Source: Streptomyces leeuwenhoekii
GTDB lineage: Bacteria > Actinomycetota > Actinomycetes > Streptomycetales > Streptomycetaceae
DNA length: 64,000 nt
Direction of reading: 5' to 3'
Assembly: GCF_001013905.1 (NCBI RefSeq)
Contig: NZ_LN831790.1
Coordinates: forward strand, 5,780,001 to 5,844,000
Both the position numbers and the translations under genes were made by a program. A model generated the notes under the pieces. That model did not search any database. It worked only from the letters and a program-made list of their open reading frames with translations, and was not told the DNA's origin. Position 1 is the first letter of the stretch. Every line of letters starts with the position of its first letter. This document shows positions 40,559 to 48,709 of the stretch, piece by piece.

Positions 40559-41452
40559 TCACGCCGCCCGGATCGCCTCCTCGATCTCCGGGAAGGTGAA
40601 CCGGAACCCCGACTCCAGCAGCCGCGCCGGCAACACCCGCGCGCTGCCCAGCACATCGCCGGCCATCTCGCCGAGCACGGCCCGCAGCACCGGCGCCGGC
40701 ACCGCGAAGGGCGCCGGCCGGTGCAGGACCCGGCCCATCGCCGCGGTGATCTCACGGTTCGTCAGCGGTCGCGGGGCGGTCAGGTTGAACGGCCCGGACA
40801 GGTCGTCCCGGTCCATCAGATGGCGGATCGCCGCCACCTCGTCGTGCAGCGCGATGAACGACCAGTACTGGCGCCCGTCGCCCAGCCGCCCGCCGAGCCC
40901 GGCCCGGAACAGCGGGAAGAGCCGGCCCCAGGCGCCGCCCCCGCGGGCGACCACCAGCCCGGTCCGCGGGAACACCGTGCGCACGCCCGCCTCCCGGGCG
41001 GGTGCCGCCGCGGCCTCCCACTCCACGCACAGCGCGGGCAGGAAGCCCTTGCCCGGCGGCGCGCTCTCGTCGACGGCGCGCACGCCGGTCTCCCCGTAGT
41101 AGCCGATCGCGCTGCCGCTGACGAAGACCCGCGGCCGTGGCTCCAGCCGGGCCAGCGCCCCGGCCAGCGCCGTCGTGCCGAGGACCCGGCTGCGGCGGAT
41201 GCGGTCCTTGTAGGCCGCGGTCCACCGGCGGTCGCCGACCCCGGCCCCCGCGAGATTCACCACGGCGTCGCACCCGGCGAGCCCGGCCGCGTCCACCTGC
41301 CCGCGCTCGGGATCCCACCACACCTCGCCCGGGCTTCTCGGCGCCCGGCGCACCAGCCGCACCACCTCGTGCCCGTCCGCGGCCAGGGACCGCGCCAGGG
41401 CACCGCCGATGAGACCGGACGCGCCGGCCACCGCGACACGGGAACGTTCCAT
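40559..41452 (-). CDS. TIGR01777 / SDR39U1-type epimerase
   Basis: A 297-residue protein with the N-terminal NAD(P)-binding motif VAVAGASGLIGGALARSLAA, the VVNLAGAGVGDRRWTAAYKD segment and SGSAIGYYGETG that define this SDR subfamily, plus a C-terminal DUF1731 region (VPAPVLRAVLGEMAGDVLGS then LLESGFRFTFPEIEEAIR). Related proteins link to cell division and chloroplast development, but the reaction is not established. ATG 41452 is six bases after CAGGAT, a possible leaderless start. Confidence 0.92.
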   Translation of the reverse strand: MERSRVAVAGASGLIGGALARSLAADGHEVVRLVRRAPRSPGEVWWDPERGQVDAAGLAGCDAVVNLAGAGVGDRRWTAAYKDRIRRSRVLGTTALAGALARLEPRPRVFVSGSAIGYYGETGVRAVDESAPPGKGFLPALCVEWEAAAAPAREAGVRTVFPRTGLVVARGGGAWGRLFPLFRAGLGGRLGDGRQYWSFIALHDEVAAIRHLMDRDDLSGPFNLTAPRPLTNREITAAMGRVLHRPAPFAVPAPVLRAVLGEMAGDVLGSARVLPARLLESGFRFTFPEIEEAIRAA

Positions 41453-41523
41453 GCGCCCATCCTGCCGGTGGCCGCCGGAAAACGCCGCACGAAGCCCGGC
41501 GCGCGCGCCGTACAGTGACCGTC

Positions 41524-42012
41524 ATGCCCTCTGCGCACATACGCCCCGCCCGCCCCGACGACGAGGAGGCGCTGCGGCGACTCGACCGCGAATCCTGGTC
41601 CTACCTGCACGCCGTCAGCCCGCGCCCGGAACCGGACGAGCCGTTCTTCCGCGAGACCTGCGGCCCCGGCGACCATCTGGTCGCCGAGCTCGACGGCCGG
41701 CTCGTGGGGTATGTCCGCCTCGGCTTCCCCACCCCGCTCGCGTCCAACGCGCACGTGCGGCAGATCCGCGGTCTCGCCGTCGACGAGGCCGCCCGGGGCC
41801 TGGGCGTCGGCCGCGCGCTGGTCCGCGCCGCCGTCGAGGAGGCCCGCCGCCTGGGCGCCCGCCGCATCACCCTGCGCGTCCTCGGCCCCAACACGGCGGC
41901 CCGGAAGCTCTACGAGTCCGAGGGCTTCGTCGTCGAGGGCGTGCAGCCGGAGGAGTTCTGCCTGGACGGGCGGTACGTCGACGACGTGCTGATGGGACAG
42001 CCGCTGGTCTGA
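41524..42012 (+). CDS. GNAT-family N-acetyltransferase
   Basis: A 162-residue GNAT protein. Motif A for acetyl-CoA binding is visible as VRQIRGLAVDEAARGLGVGR (RGLGVGRAL), followed by LRVLGPNTAARKLYESEGFV, the usual end of the fold (motif B). Acceptor unknown. There is no ribosome binding site; TACAGT at 41511-41516 is seven bases before ATG 41524, so the mRNA is probably leaderless. Divergent from the SDR39U1 gene with only 71 bases between. Confidence 0.92.
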   Translation: MPSAHIRPARPDDEEALRRLDRESWSYLHAVSPRPEPDEPFFRETCGPGDHLVAELDGRLVGYVRLGFPTPLASNAHVRQIRGLAVDEAARGLGVGRALVRAAVEEARRLGARRITLRVLGPNTAARKLYESEGFVVEGVQPEEFCLDGRYVDDVLMGQPLV

Positions 42013-42119
42013 GCCGGCCGCCGACCGCACGCACCGGACGCCGCCCCTCCCTCCGCGGAGATCCATCGGAAGGGCCCCAACGGTCGCGGGCGGACCCGAT
42101 CGGACGGACAGTGGGAACC

Positions 42120-42965
42120 ATGCGTGTCGTTCGCGGACCCGGGCGGTCCCAGGGCCTCGTCCGGGGCCCGGCGCGGCGTGCGGTGCCCCTGCCGGCCGCC
42201 GTCCGGACCCTGCTGTGGTGCCTGCCCGGCGCCGCCGCCGCGGTGGCGCTGGCGCTGTGCGCGACCGGCGTCGAGCGCGCCGCGACCCAGGCCCGCTCCG
42301 CCGGGATCCGCCCCGCCGCGCAGCACGTCGCGCCCCGGCCGCCCATCGTGCCCCGGACCCGGTGGCTGGGCGACGCCGCCCGCCGCCAGCCGCCGCCGCG
42401 CTACGACGACGCGGTCGTCGCCGTCTTCCTGCACCACACCGACACCCCCAACGGCTACGACTGCGCGGACGCCCCGCGCATCATCCGCGACCTGTACGCG
42501 GGCCAGACCGGCGCCCGCGACTGGGACGACATCGGCTACAACTTCCTCGTCGACCGCTGCGGCACCATCTACGAGGGCCGCGCCGGCGGCACCGACCGCC
42601 CCGTCACCGGCGCCCACACCCAGGGCTTCAACCACCGCACCACCGGCATCGCCGCCCTCGGCACCTTCACCGCGGGCGTCCCCGTGCCCCGCGCGCTGAC
42701 CGACGCGATCGCCGCGCTGGCCGCCTGGAAACTGGGCGGGTCCGGGACCGACCCCCGCGCGACGGTCCGGCTGGTCTCCAGCAACGGGCGCAGCCGGTAC
42801 GCCGCCGGGTCCACCGCCACGCTGCCCGCCGTCGCGGGCCACGACGACGGCTACCAGACGAGCTGCCCCGGCGCGGCCCTCAGCGCCCGTCTCCCCGAGA
42901 TCCGGGAGCGGGCGGCCCGGCTCCAGGGCCGGGCCCAGGCCCCCGCACGGGCGCTGGCCCCTTGA
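42120..42965 (+). CDS. PGRP-type N-acetylmuramoyl-L-alanine amidase, exported
   Basis: A 281-residue protein. An internal hydrophobic segment near 33-48 (CLPGAAAAVALALCATGV) acts as a signal or anchor. The amidase_2/peptidoglycan-recognition domain covers about 75-265: VFLHHTDTPNGYDC with zinc ligand candidates H105/H106, DWDDIGYNFLVDRCGTIYEG, GAHTQGFNHRTTGIAALG and the late zinc motif GHDDGYQTSCPG. It should cleave the stem peptide from muramic acid in the wall. GACAGT lies seven bases before ATG 42120, so it may be leaderless; a GGGAA close to the start is the alternative. Confidence 0.9.
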   Translation: MRVVRGPGRSQGLVRGPARRAVPLPAAVRTLLWCLPGAAAAVALALCATGVERAATQARSAGIRPAAQHVAPRPPIVPRTRWLGDAARRQPPPRYDDAVVAVFLHHTDTPNGYDCADAPRIIRDLYAGQTGARDWDDIGYNFLVDRCGTIYEGRAGGTDRPVTGAHTQGFNHRTTGIAALGTFTAGVPVPRALTDAIAALAAWKLGGSGTDPRATVRLVSSNGRSRYAAGSTATLPAVAGHDDGYQTSCPGAALSARLPEIRERAARLQGRAQAPARALAP

Positions 42966-42993
42966 GCGCCCACCGCCCGGGCACGGGCCCGGA

Positions 42994-43512
42994 TCACGCC
43001 CCGAACCGCTCCCACAGCCGGGGCAGCCGCTCGGCGAGCGCCTGGTCGTCCTCCAGGTCCAGCGGCGTGCCCTGCGGCTCCGCCGGCGCGGGGGCCAGCC
43101 CCAGCTCCGGCGCGACGACCCCGGTGAGCTGCTCATACGCCTCGTCGGCCGCGTACCCCAGCTCCTCGCCGTCGCCGTCGATCTCCTCGTCGAAGTCGTC
43201 CAGCAGTTCGGCGAGCGCGTCCGGGTCGTGCACGGCACCCTCGTACACCTCGCGGCCCTGGCCGATCAGCCAGCACCGGAAGGAGTCGAACACGTCGTCG
43301 CTCGCCCCGTCGAGCAGCACCCAGGCGGCGGCCCACAGGTCCCAGGTGAACGCGCGCCGGTAGCGGGCCTCGAAATGGCGGGCGAAGTCCAGGACCCCCT
43401 CCGGGTCCAGCCCGCACAACCGCTCCACGAGCAGGTCGGCCTGTTCCTCGGGGTCTCCCTCGGCGGCCTCGCGGGTGGCGTCGATCAGCTCCCAGAACTC
43501 CGTCTCGTCCAT
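42994..43512 (-). CDS. DUF4240 domain protein
   Basis: A 172-residue acidic protein with the DUF4240 pattern: an N-terminal MDETEFWELIDATREAAEGD, then DFARHFEARYRRAFTWDLWA and a DDVFDSFRCWLIGQGREVYE segment. The C-terminal third is Asp/Glu-rich and ends ALAERLPRLWERFGA. Function unknown; the domain is widespread in Streptomyces and sometimes linked to SMI1/KNR4-like immunity families. ATG 43512 is given; GTG 43515 lies six bases after a GATGCT box and may be the actual leaderless start. Confidence 0.88.
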   Translation of the reverse strand: MDETEFWELIDATREAAEGDPEEQADLLVERLCGLDPEGVLDFARHFEARYRRAFTWDLWAAAWVLLDGASDDVFDSFRCWLIGQGREVYEGAVHDPDALAELLDDFDEEIDGDGEELGYAADEAYEQLTGVVAPELGLAPAPAEPQGTPLDLEDDQALAERLPRLWERFGA

Positions 43513-43591
43513 CACGGGTCCAGCATCGGTCCTGGGCGTACGGGGCGCACGCGGAGTGCCGACGATGGTCGTGTGCCGTCCGTCTCACGCC

Positions 43592-44578
43592 TCAGGGCTC
43601 CGGGTGCCCGTACAGCCCGGCCATCCGCCGCGCGTCCCCCGCGAACCGCTCCCGCAGACTCTCCGGCGCCAGCACCTCGGCCTCCGGCCCGAGCATCCGC
43701 AACTGCGTGTGGGCGACCTCCTCGGACTCCACCGGCAGCGTCACCGTCACCCACCCGTCCGCGCCGGCCGCCCCGGCGGCGTCGAGCGCCTCCCGCGCCG
43801 CCCGCGGATCCACCGCGTACGCGAGCCCCCGCACGCCCCGCGGGGACAGCCGTACGACGACCTCGGCGCGCAGGATGGACCGCGCGAACTGCTCCGCCCG
43901 CTCCGCCCAGAAGGCGGGCAGGTCGAACTCCTCGTCCCGCGTGAACCGCTCCGCACCGGCGTCCACCGCCGTGAACCGGTCGATCCGGTACACCCGGAAG
44001 GCGCCCCGGCCGGACGGCACCCGCGCGCACAGGTACCAGACCCCCGCCTTGAGCACGAGCCCGTACGGCTCCAGCTCCCGGACGGCCTCCTGCTCGCCGC
44101 GCCGGTAACGGGCGGTGATCCGCCGGTCGTCCCAGACCGCGTCCGCGACCGCCGGGAGCAGCTCGGGCGTCTCGGGCTGCTTGAACCAGTCCGGGGCGTC
44201 CAGATGGAAGCGCTGCGCCGCCGTGCGGGAGGCGTCCCGCAGGGACGGCAGCAGCGCCGCCGACACCTTCAGGCGGGCCGCCGACGCCGCGTCCTCGAGC
44301 CCCATCTCGCGCAGCGCCCCCGGCACGCCGGACAGGAACAGCGCCTCCGCCTCGCCGCGGTGCAGTCCGGTCAGCCGGGTGCGGTAGCCGCCGATCAGCC
44401 GGTACCCGCCGGCCCGCCCCCGTTCCGCGTACACCGGCACGCCCGCCTCCGACAGCGCCTGAGCGTCCCGCGTCACGGTCCGCTCCGAGACCTCCAGCTC
44501 ACGGGCGAGCTCGGCGGCGGTCATGGAGGGCCGGGTCTGGAGCAGCAGCACCATCTTGATCAGCCGGGCAGCGCGCAT
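43592..44578 (-). CDS. WYL-domain transcriptional regulator (YafY/PafC type)
   Basis: A 328-residue regulator. An N-terminal DeoR-type winged helix (RLIKMVLLLQTRPSMTAAEL, LEVSERTVTRDAQALSEAGV) precedes a WYL domain that reads GVWYLCARVPSGRGAFRVYR with RIDRF downstream, and a WCX-like C-terminal extension (VTVTLPVESEEVAHTQLRML). WYL proteins bind nucleic acid or nucleotide ligands. The ATG 44578 lies six bases after CATGAT. Upstream there is a CAGGAGCCCGTAC direct repeat (near 44591 and 44607), possibly its own operator. Confidence 0.92.
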   Translation of the reverse strand: MRAARLIKMVLLLQTRPSMTAAELARELEVSERTVTRDAQALSEAGVPVYAERGRAGGYRLIGGYRTRLTGLHRGEAEALFLSGVPGALREMGLEDAASAARLKVSAALLPSLRDASRTAAQRFHLDAPDWFKQPETPELLPAVADAVWDDRRITARYRRGEQEAVRELEPYGLVLKAGVWYLCARVPSGRGAFRVYRIDRFTAVDAGAERFTRDEEFDLPAFWAERAEQFARSILRAEVVVRLSPRGVRGLAYAVDPRAAREALDAAGAAGADGWVTVTLPVESEEVAHTQLRMLGPEAEVLAPESLRERFAGDARRMAGLYGHPEP

Positions 44579-44623
44579 GGCCCCATCATGCAGGAGCCCG
44601 TACGACAGGAGCCCGTACAGCGG

Positions 44624-44653
44624 GAGAGGCCCCCGCCGGAGCGGGGGCCTCTC
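44624..44653 (-). terminator. Terminator of aceE
   Basis: GAGAGGCCCCCGC (44624-44636) and GCGGGGGCCTCTC (44641-44653) are perfect 13-base arms with a CGGA loop, 31 bases past the aceE stop. Confidence 0.85.
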
Positions 44654-44683
44654 GCCGTGACCGGTCGCCGTGACCGGCGGGTC

Positions 44684-47386
44684 CTACAGGCCGTAGCGCT
44701 CGCGCGCCTCCTTCACGGCCGTCGCCTTGACCTCGCCGCGCTTGGCGAGCTGGGCCAGGGCCGCGACCACGATCGACTCGGCGTCGACGCCGAAGTGGCG
44801 GCGGGCCGCCTCACGGGTGTCCGACAGACCGAAGCCGTCGGCGCCCAGCGAGGACCAGTCCTGCTCCACCCACTGCGCGATCTGGTCCGGGACCTGGCGC
44901 ATGTAGTCGGAGACGGCCAGCACCGGGCCCTCGGCGCCCTGGAGCGCCTGGCGGACGTACGGCACCCGCTCCTCGCCGCGCAGCAGGGCGGCGTCGGCCT
45001 CCATCGCGTCGCGGCGCAGCTCGGTCCAGGAGGTCGCGGACCACACGTCGGCGGCCACGCCCCACTCCTCGGTGAGCATCTTCTGCGCCTTGAGCGCCCA
45101 GTGGATCGCCGTGCCCGAGCCCAGGAGCTGGATGCGCGGGGCACCCGCCGCCGGGGTCAGGCCCGCGGACTCCGCCGTGTTGAAGCGGTACAGGCCCTTG
45201 ACGATGCCCTCGTCGATGCCGAGGCCGGCCGGCTTGGCGGGCTGCGGCAGCGGCTCGTTGTAGACCGTCAGGTAGTAGAAGACGTTCTGGTCCTCGCCCT
45301 CCTTGGCCTCGCCGTACATCCGGCGCAGACCCTCGCGGACGATGACGGCGACCTCGTAGGCGAACGCCGGGTCGTACGTCAGCGACGCGGGGTTGGTCGC
45401 CGCGATCACCGGGGTGTGGCCGTCGGCGTGCTGCAGGCCCTCACCGGTCAGGGTGGTGCGGCCGGCGGTGGCGCCGATCAGGAAGCCGCGGCCGAGCTGG
45501 TCGCCGAGCTGCCACATCTGGTCGGCCGTGCGCTGCCAGCCGAACATCGAGTAGAAGATGTAGAACGGGATCATCGGCTCGCCGTGCGTCGCGTACGACG
45601 TGGAGGCGGCGATGAAGTCGGCCATCGAGCCGGCCTCGGTGATCCCCTCGTTGAGGATCTGGCCGTTCTTGGCTTCCTTGTAGTACATGAGCTGGTCGCG
45701 GTCGACCGGCTCGTACGTCTGGCCCTTGGGCGAGTAGATGCCCAGCGACGGGAAGAGCGACTCCATGCCGAAGGTGCGCGCCTCGTCGGGGACGATCGGC
45801 ACCCAGCGCTTGCCGGTCTCCTTGTCGCGGACCAGGTCCTTGATCAGGCGGACGAACGCCATCGTGGTCGCGACGTTCTGCGAGCCGGAGCCCTTGTCGA
45901 AGGCGGCGAACGCCTTCTCGGCCGGGGCGGGCAGCGCCGGGACCGGGTGCACGCGGCGGGCCGGGGCCGGACCGCCGAGGGCGGCGCGGCGCTCCTGGAG
46001 GTAGCGGACCTCGGGGGAGTCGGCGCCCGGGTGGCCGTAGGGGACCACGCCGTCGACGAAGTCGCTGTCCTTGATCGGCAGGTTCAGGCGGTCGCGCATC
46101 GCCTTGAACTCGTCCACCGTCAGCTTCTTCATCTGGTGGTTGGCGTTCTTGGAGGCGAAGCCCTCACCGAGGGTGTGGCCCTTGACCGTCTGGGCCAGGA
46201 TCACGGTCGGCGCGCCCTTGTGGGCGAGCGCCGCCCGGTACGCGGCGTAGACCTTGCGCGGCTCGTGACCGCCACGGGAGACGTGGAAGCACTCGAGGAT
46301 CTTGTCGTCGCTCAGCAGCTTCGCCATCTCGGCGAGCGCCGGGTCCTTGCCGAAGAAGTCCTCACGGATGTAGGCGGCGTCGCGGGTCTGGTACGTCTGG
46401 ATCTGCGCGTCCGGTACCTCGCGCAGGCGGCGTACCAGCGCGCCGGTGGTGTCGAGCTGGAACAGCTCGTCCCAGGCCGAGCCCCACAGCGTCTTGACCA
46501 CGTTCCAGCCGGCGCCGCGGAACTGGGCCTCCAGCTCCTGCACGATCTTGAAGTTGGCGCGGACCGGGCCGTCCAGGCGCTGGAGGTTGCAGTTGATGAC
46601 GAAGGTCAGGTTGTCCAGGCCCTCGCGGGAGGCGAGCGCGAGCGCCGCCGTCGACTCGGGCTCGTCCATCTCGCCGTCGCCGAGGAACGCCCACACGTGC
46701 GAGGCGGAGGTGTCCTTGATGCCGCGCGCGGTCAGGTAGCGGTTGAACCGCGCCTGGTAGATCGCGGAAAGCGGGCCGAGGCCCATGGAGACGGTGGGGA
46801 ACTCCCACAGCCACGGCAGGCGCCGCGGGTGCGGGTAGGACGGCAGGCCGTTGCCGCCGGTCTCGCGGCGGAAGTTGTCGAGGTGGTCCTCGCCGAGCCG
46901 GCCGTCGAGGAAGGCGCGGGCGTAGATGCCGGGGGAGGCGTGGCCCTGGATGAAGAGCTGGTCGCCCGAGCCGTCGGCCTCCTTGCCCCGGAAGAAGTGG
47001 TTGAAGCCGGTCTCGTAGAGCCAGGCCGCGGAGGCGAAGGTGGCGATGTGGCCGCCGACGCCGTACTTGCTGCCCCGGGTCACCATGGCCGCCGCGTTCC
47101 AGCGGTTCCACGCGGTGATCCGCGCCTCCATCTCCTCGTCACCGTCCACGGCGGGCTCGGCGGCGGTGGGGATGGTGTTGACGTAGTCGGTCTCCAGGAG
47201 CTTCGGCAGGGCGATGCCGGCGCCCTCGGCGCGCTCCAGCGTGCGGCGCATCAGGTACGCGGCACGGTGCGGCCCGGCCGCCTGGGCGACGGCGTCCAGG
47301 GAGGCCTGCCACTCGGCGGTCTCCTCGGGGTCGCGGTCCGGGAGCTGGTCCAGCTCGCTGGGCTGGATGGCGTTGGGGTCGGTCAT
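44684..47386 (-). CDS. aceE: Pyruvate dehydrogenase E1 component, homodimeric type
   Basis: A 900-residue thiamine-diphosphate enzyme that decarboxylates pyruvate and passes the acetyl group to the lipoyl domains of E2. The length is typical of single-chain AceE. Motifs include [20 protein letters not shown] near the N-terminus, the TPP motif [10 protein letters not shown] ending in [15 protein letters not shown], and [20 protein letters not shown] in the central domain. ATG 47386 follows GAGGAAGG at good spacing. It has its own promoter with a palindromic operator and lies downstream of a GntR regulator. The E2 (SucB) and E3 (Lpd) encoded just upstream are the natural partners, as in other actinobacteria with mixed pyruvate/2-oxoglutarate complexes. 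Confidence 0.97.
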   Translation of the reverse strand: MTDPNAIQPSELDQLPDRDPEETAEWQASLDAVAQAAGPHRAAYLMRRTLERAEGAGIALPKLLETDYVNTIPTAAEPAVDGDEEMEARITAWNRWNAAAMVTRGSKYGVGGHIATFASAAWLYETGFNHFFRGKEADGSGDQLFIQGHASPGIYARAFLDGRLGEDHLDNFRRETGGNGLPSYPHPRRLPWLWEFPTVSMGLGPLSAIYQARFNRYLTARGIKDTSASHVWAFLGDGEMDEPESTAALALASREGLDNLTFVINCNLQRLDGPVRANFKIVQELEAQFRGAGWNVVKTLWGSAWDELFQLDTTGALVRRLREVPDAQIQTYQTRDAAYIREDFFGKDPALAEMAKLLSDDKILECFHVSRGGHEPRKVYAAYRAALAHKGAPTVILAQTVKGHTLGEGFASKNANHQMKKLTVDEFKAMRDRLNLPIKDSDFVDGVVPYGHPGADSPEVRYLQERRAALGGPAPARRVHPVPALPAPAEKAFAAFDKGSGSQNVATTMAFVRLIKDLVRDKETGKRWVPIVPDEARTFGMESLFPSLGIYSPKGQTYEPVDRDQLMYYKEAKNGQILNEGITEAGSMADFIAASTSYATHGEPMIPFYIFYSMFGWQRTADQMWQLGDQLGRGFLIGATAGRTTLTGEGLQHADGHTPVIAATNPASLTYDPAFAYEVAVIVREGLRRMYGEAKEGEDQNVFYYLTVYNEPLPQPAKPAGLGIDEGIVKGLYRFNTAESAGLTPAAGAPRIQLLGSGTAIHWALKAQKMLTEEWGVAADVWSATSWTELRRDAMEADAALLRGEERVPYVRQALQGAEGPVLAVSDYMRQVPDQIAQWVEQDWSSLGADGFGLSDTREAARRHFGVDAESIVVAALAQLAKRGEVKATAVKEARERYGL

Positions 47387-47520
47387 GTCGCCGCCTTCCT
47401 CAGTCGAAGGGGGTTCCCTCATCGGTAAGGGTTCGGGGGTGCCCTTGGTCTTTGGCAGGACAGGGCGTGAGGCACTGGTGTGGTGACACCATGCGGCGTG
47501 CGCCGCGCGGCCCGTCGGCG

Positions 47521-47550
47521 ACTGTAACTCCCTGATCGATGATCGATCAA
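47521..47550 (-). promoter_or_regulatory. aceE promoter with an embedded perfect palindrome
   Basis: On the minus strand TTGATC (47550-47545) and TACAGT (47526-47521) have an 18-base spacer. A perfect palindrome, TGATCGAT (47533-47540), one base, ATCGATCA (47542-47549), covers the -35 box and most of the spacer. A bound repressor here would block the polymerase. The adjacent GntR gene is the obvious candidate. The leader to the aceE ATG would be about 130 bases. Confidence 0.7.
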
Positions 47551-47691
47551 AGGGTTGAGGGCGAAAACCTCTTGAAACCGAGAAAGTCGGCACCGGGTGC
47601 CTTCGAACAAGACACCGGGTGCCGTATTTCAGCCTGGTTTTCGCAGGTCGGGAGACGTGTGAGCGGGGTGCCGCTCACTCTCCCCGGCACC

Positions 47692-47801
47692 CCGCCCCGG
47701 CCATCCGGCCACCCTGCTCCAGCCCTCCGGCCACCCGGCCCCGGCCTTCCGGCCACCCCGCTCCAGCCCTCCGGTCACCCCGATCCGGCCTCCCGGCCAC
47801 C
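47692..47801. repeat. Five tandem 22-base repeats between GntR gene and aceE
   Basis: Five units of exactly 22 bases run from 47692 to 47801, each ending TCCGGCCACC or a close variant (units 4 and 5 have one change). Units 2 and 4 (starting CTGCTCCAGCC and CCGCTCCAGCC) are alike, and units 1 and 3 (CCCCGGCC...) are alike, suggesting a 44-base ancestral doublet. The array starts 26 bases after the GntR stop on the minus strand and lies upstream of the aceE promoter. Confidence 0.75.
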
Positions 47802-47826
47802 CCGCGTACGGCCGGGGAACGCCCGC

Positions 47827-48459
47827 TCAGCCTTCCTCGTGCCGCGGCGCGCAGCCCAGTACGTGGGCCTTCACCAGCTCGGCGATGCGCGGGTCGCGCC
47901 GCTTGAACGCGGCCACCAGCTCCTCGTGCTCCTCGGCGTACGACTGCTGCACCGTGCCCAGCCAGCGGATCGACAGCGCCGTGAACACCTCGATGCCCAG
48001 GCCCTCCCAGGTGTGCAGCAACACCGAGTTGTCGGCGGCCCGCACCAGCTCCCGGTGGAAACCGACGGTGTGCCGCACCTGGGCCGTCCCGTCCGCGTTC
48101 CGGTCGGCCTCGTACAACGCGCTGACGTGCGGTTCGAGCACCGAGCAGTCCTCGGCGAGCTTCTGGGCCGCCAGCTCCGCCGCGATCGCCTCCAGACCGG
48201 CGCGGACCGGATAGCTCTCCTCCAGGTCGGCCGCGGTCAGATTCCGCACCCGTACGCCCTTGTTGGGTGCCGACTCGATCAGCCGCAGTGACTCCAGCTC
48301 GCGCAGCGCCTCCCGGACCGGGGTCTGGCTGACCTCCAGCTCGGTGGCGATGCGCCGCTCCACGATCCGCTCGCCCGGCTGCCAGCGCCCGCTGATGATC
48401 CCTTCCAGGATGTGCTCGCGGATCTGTTCGCGCAGCGAGTGGATGACGGGGGCGGTCAT
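47827..48459 (-). CDS. GntR-family regulator (FCD type), probable regulator of aceE
   Basis: A 210-residue regulator. The winged helix is N-terminal: SLREQIREHILEGIISGRWQ, ERRIATELEVSQTPVREALR (recognition helix about 41-60). The effector domain is of FCD type with the metal/ligand residues in RHTVGFHRELVRAADNSVLL and IAELVKAHV near the C-terminus. FCD regulators often sense carboxylates such as pyruvate or lactate. CTAAGGAG precedes ATG 48459. The position between sucB and aceE and the palindrome at the aceE promoter suggest it controls 2-oxoacid dehydrogenase genes; this is inference. Confidence 0.9.
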   Translation of the reverse strand: MTAPVIHSLREQIREHILEGIISGRWQPGERIVERRIATELEVSQTPVREALRELESLRLIESAPNKGVRVRNLTAADLEESYPVRAGLEAIAAELAAQKLAEDCSVLEPHVSALYEADRNADGTAQVRHTVGFHRELVRAADNSVLLHTWEGLGIEVFTALSIRWLGTVQQSYAEEHEELVAAFKRRDPRIAELVKAHVLGCAPRHEEG

Positions 48460-48589
48460 GAGGGCTCCTTAGGGAGGGGCCTCGTTGGCCCCCGGGGGCG
48501 TTCGACGCTTAGACAATACGGCTGCCGGCCCTCGGGGGAAGGGCGCACGAGGGGGCTTTTACGCAGGTGAGACAAGGCTTACACGAACG

Positions 48590-48628
48590 ACGGCGCCCCC
48601 GTCCGGAACTTCCGGACGGGGGCGCCGT
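48590..48628 (-). terminator. Terminator of the lpd-sucB operon
   Basis: Perfect 18-base arms, ACGGCGCCCCCGTCCGGA (48590-48607) and its complement (48611-48628), enclose a three-base loop, 82 bases past the sucB stop and before the GntR gene. Confidence 0.85.
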
Positions 48629-48709
48629 ACAGCCGAACCCGCGTGCTTGCCGGGTCACAGGCCCAGGTCGGCTTCGTTCAGATCCTCGGCCCCGGCGGGG
48701 CCGCCGGGG

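Noticed and set aside
40340..40640. Small plus-strand gene starting ATG 40340 after AAAGGAAG
   Set aside because: The frame has no nearby stop and runs into antisense of the SDR39U1 gene; the composition is Arg/Pro-rich and repeat-derived.
43475..47428. A 1317-codon plus-strand frame across the WYL gene and aceE
   Set aside because: It is the complement of aceE with low-complexity composition and no start signal.
47400..47690. Extra coding sequence upstream of aceE (frame open to 47593)
   Set aside because: The start at 47386 has a good ribosome site and family-like N-terminus; the extension crosses the promoter and operator.
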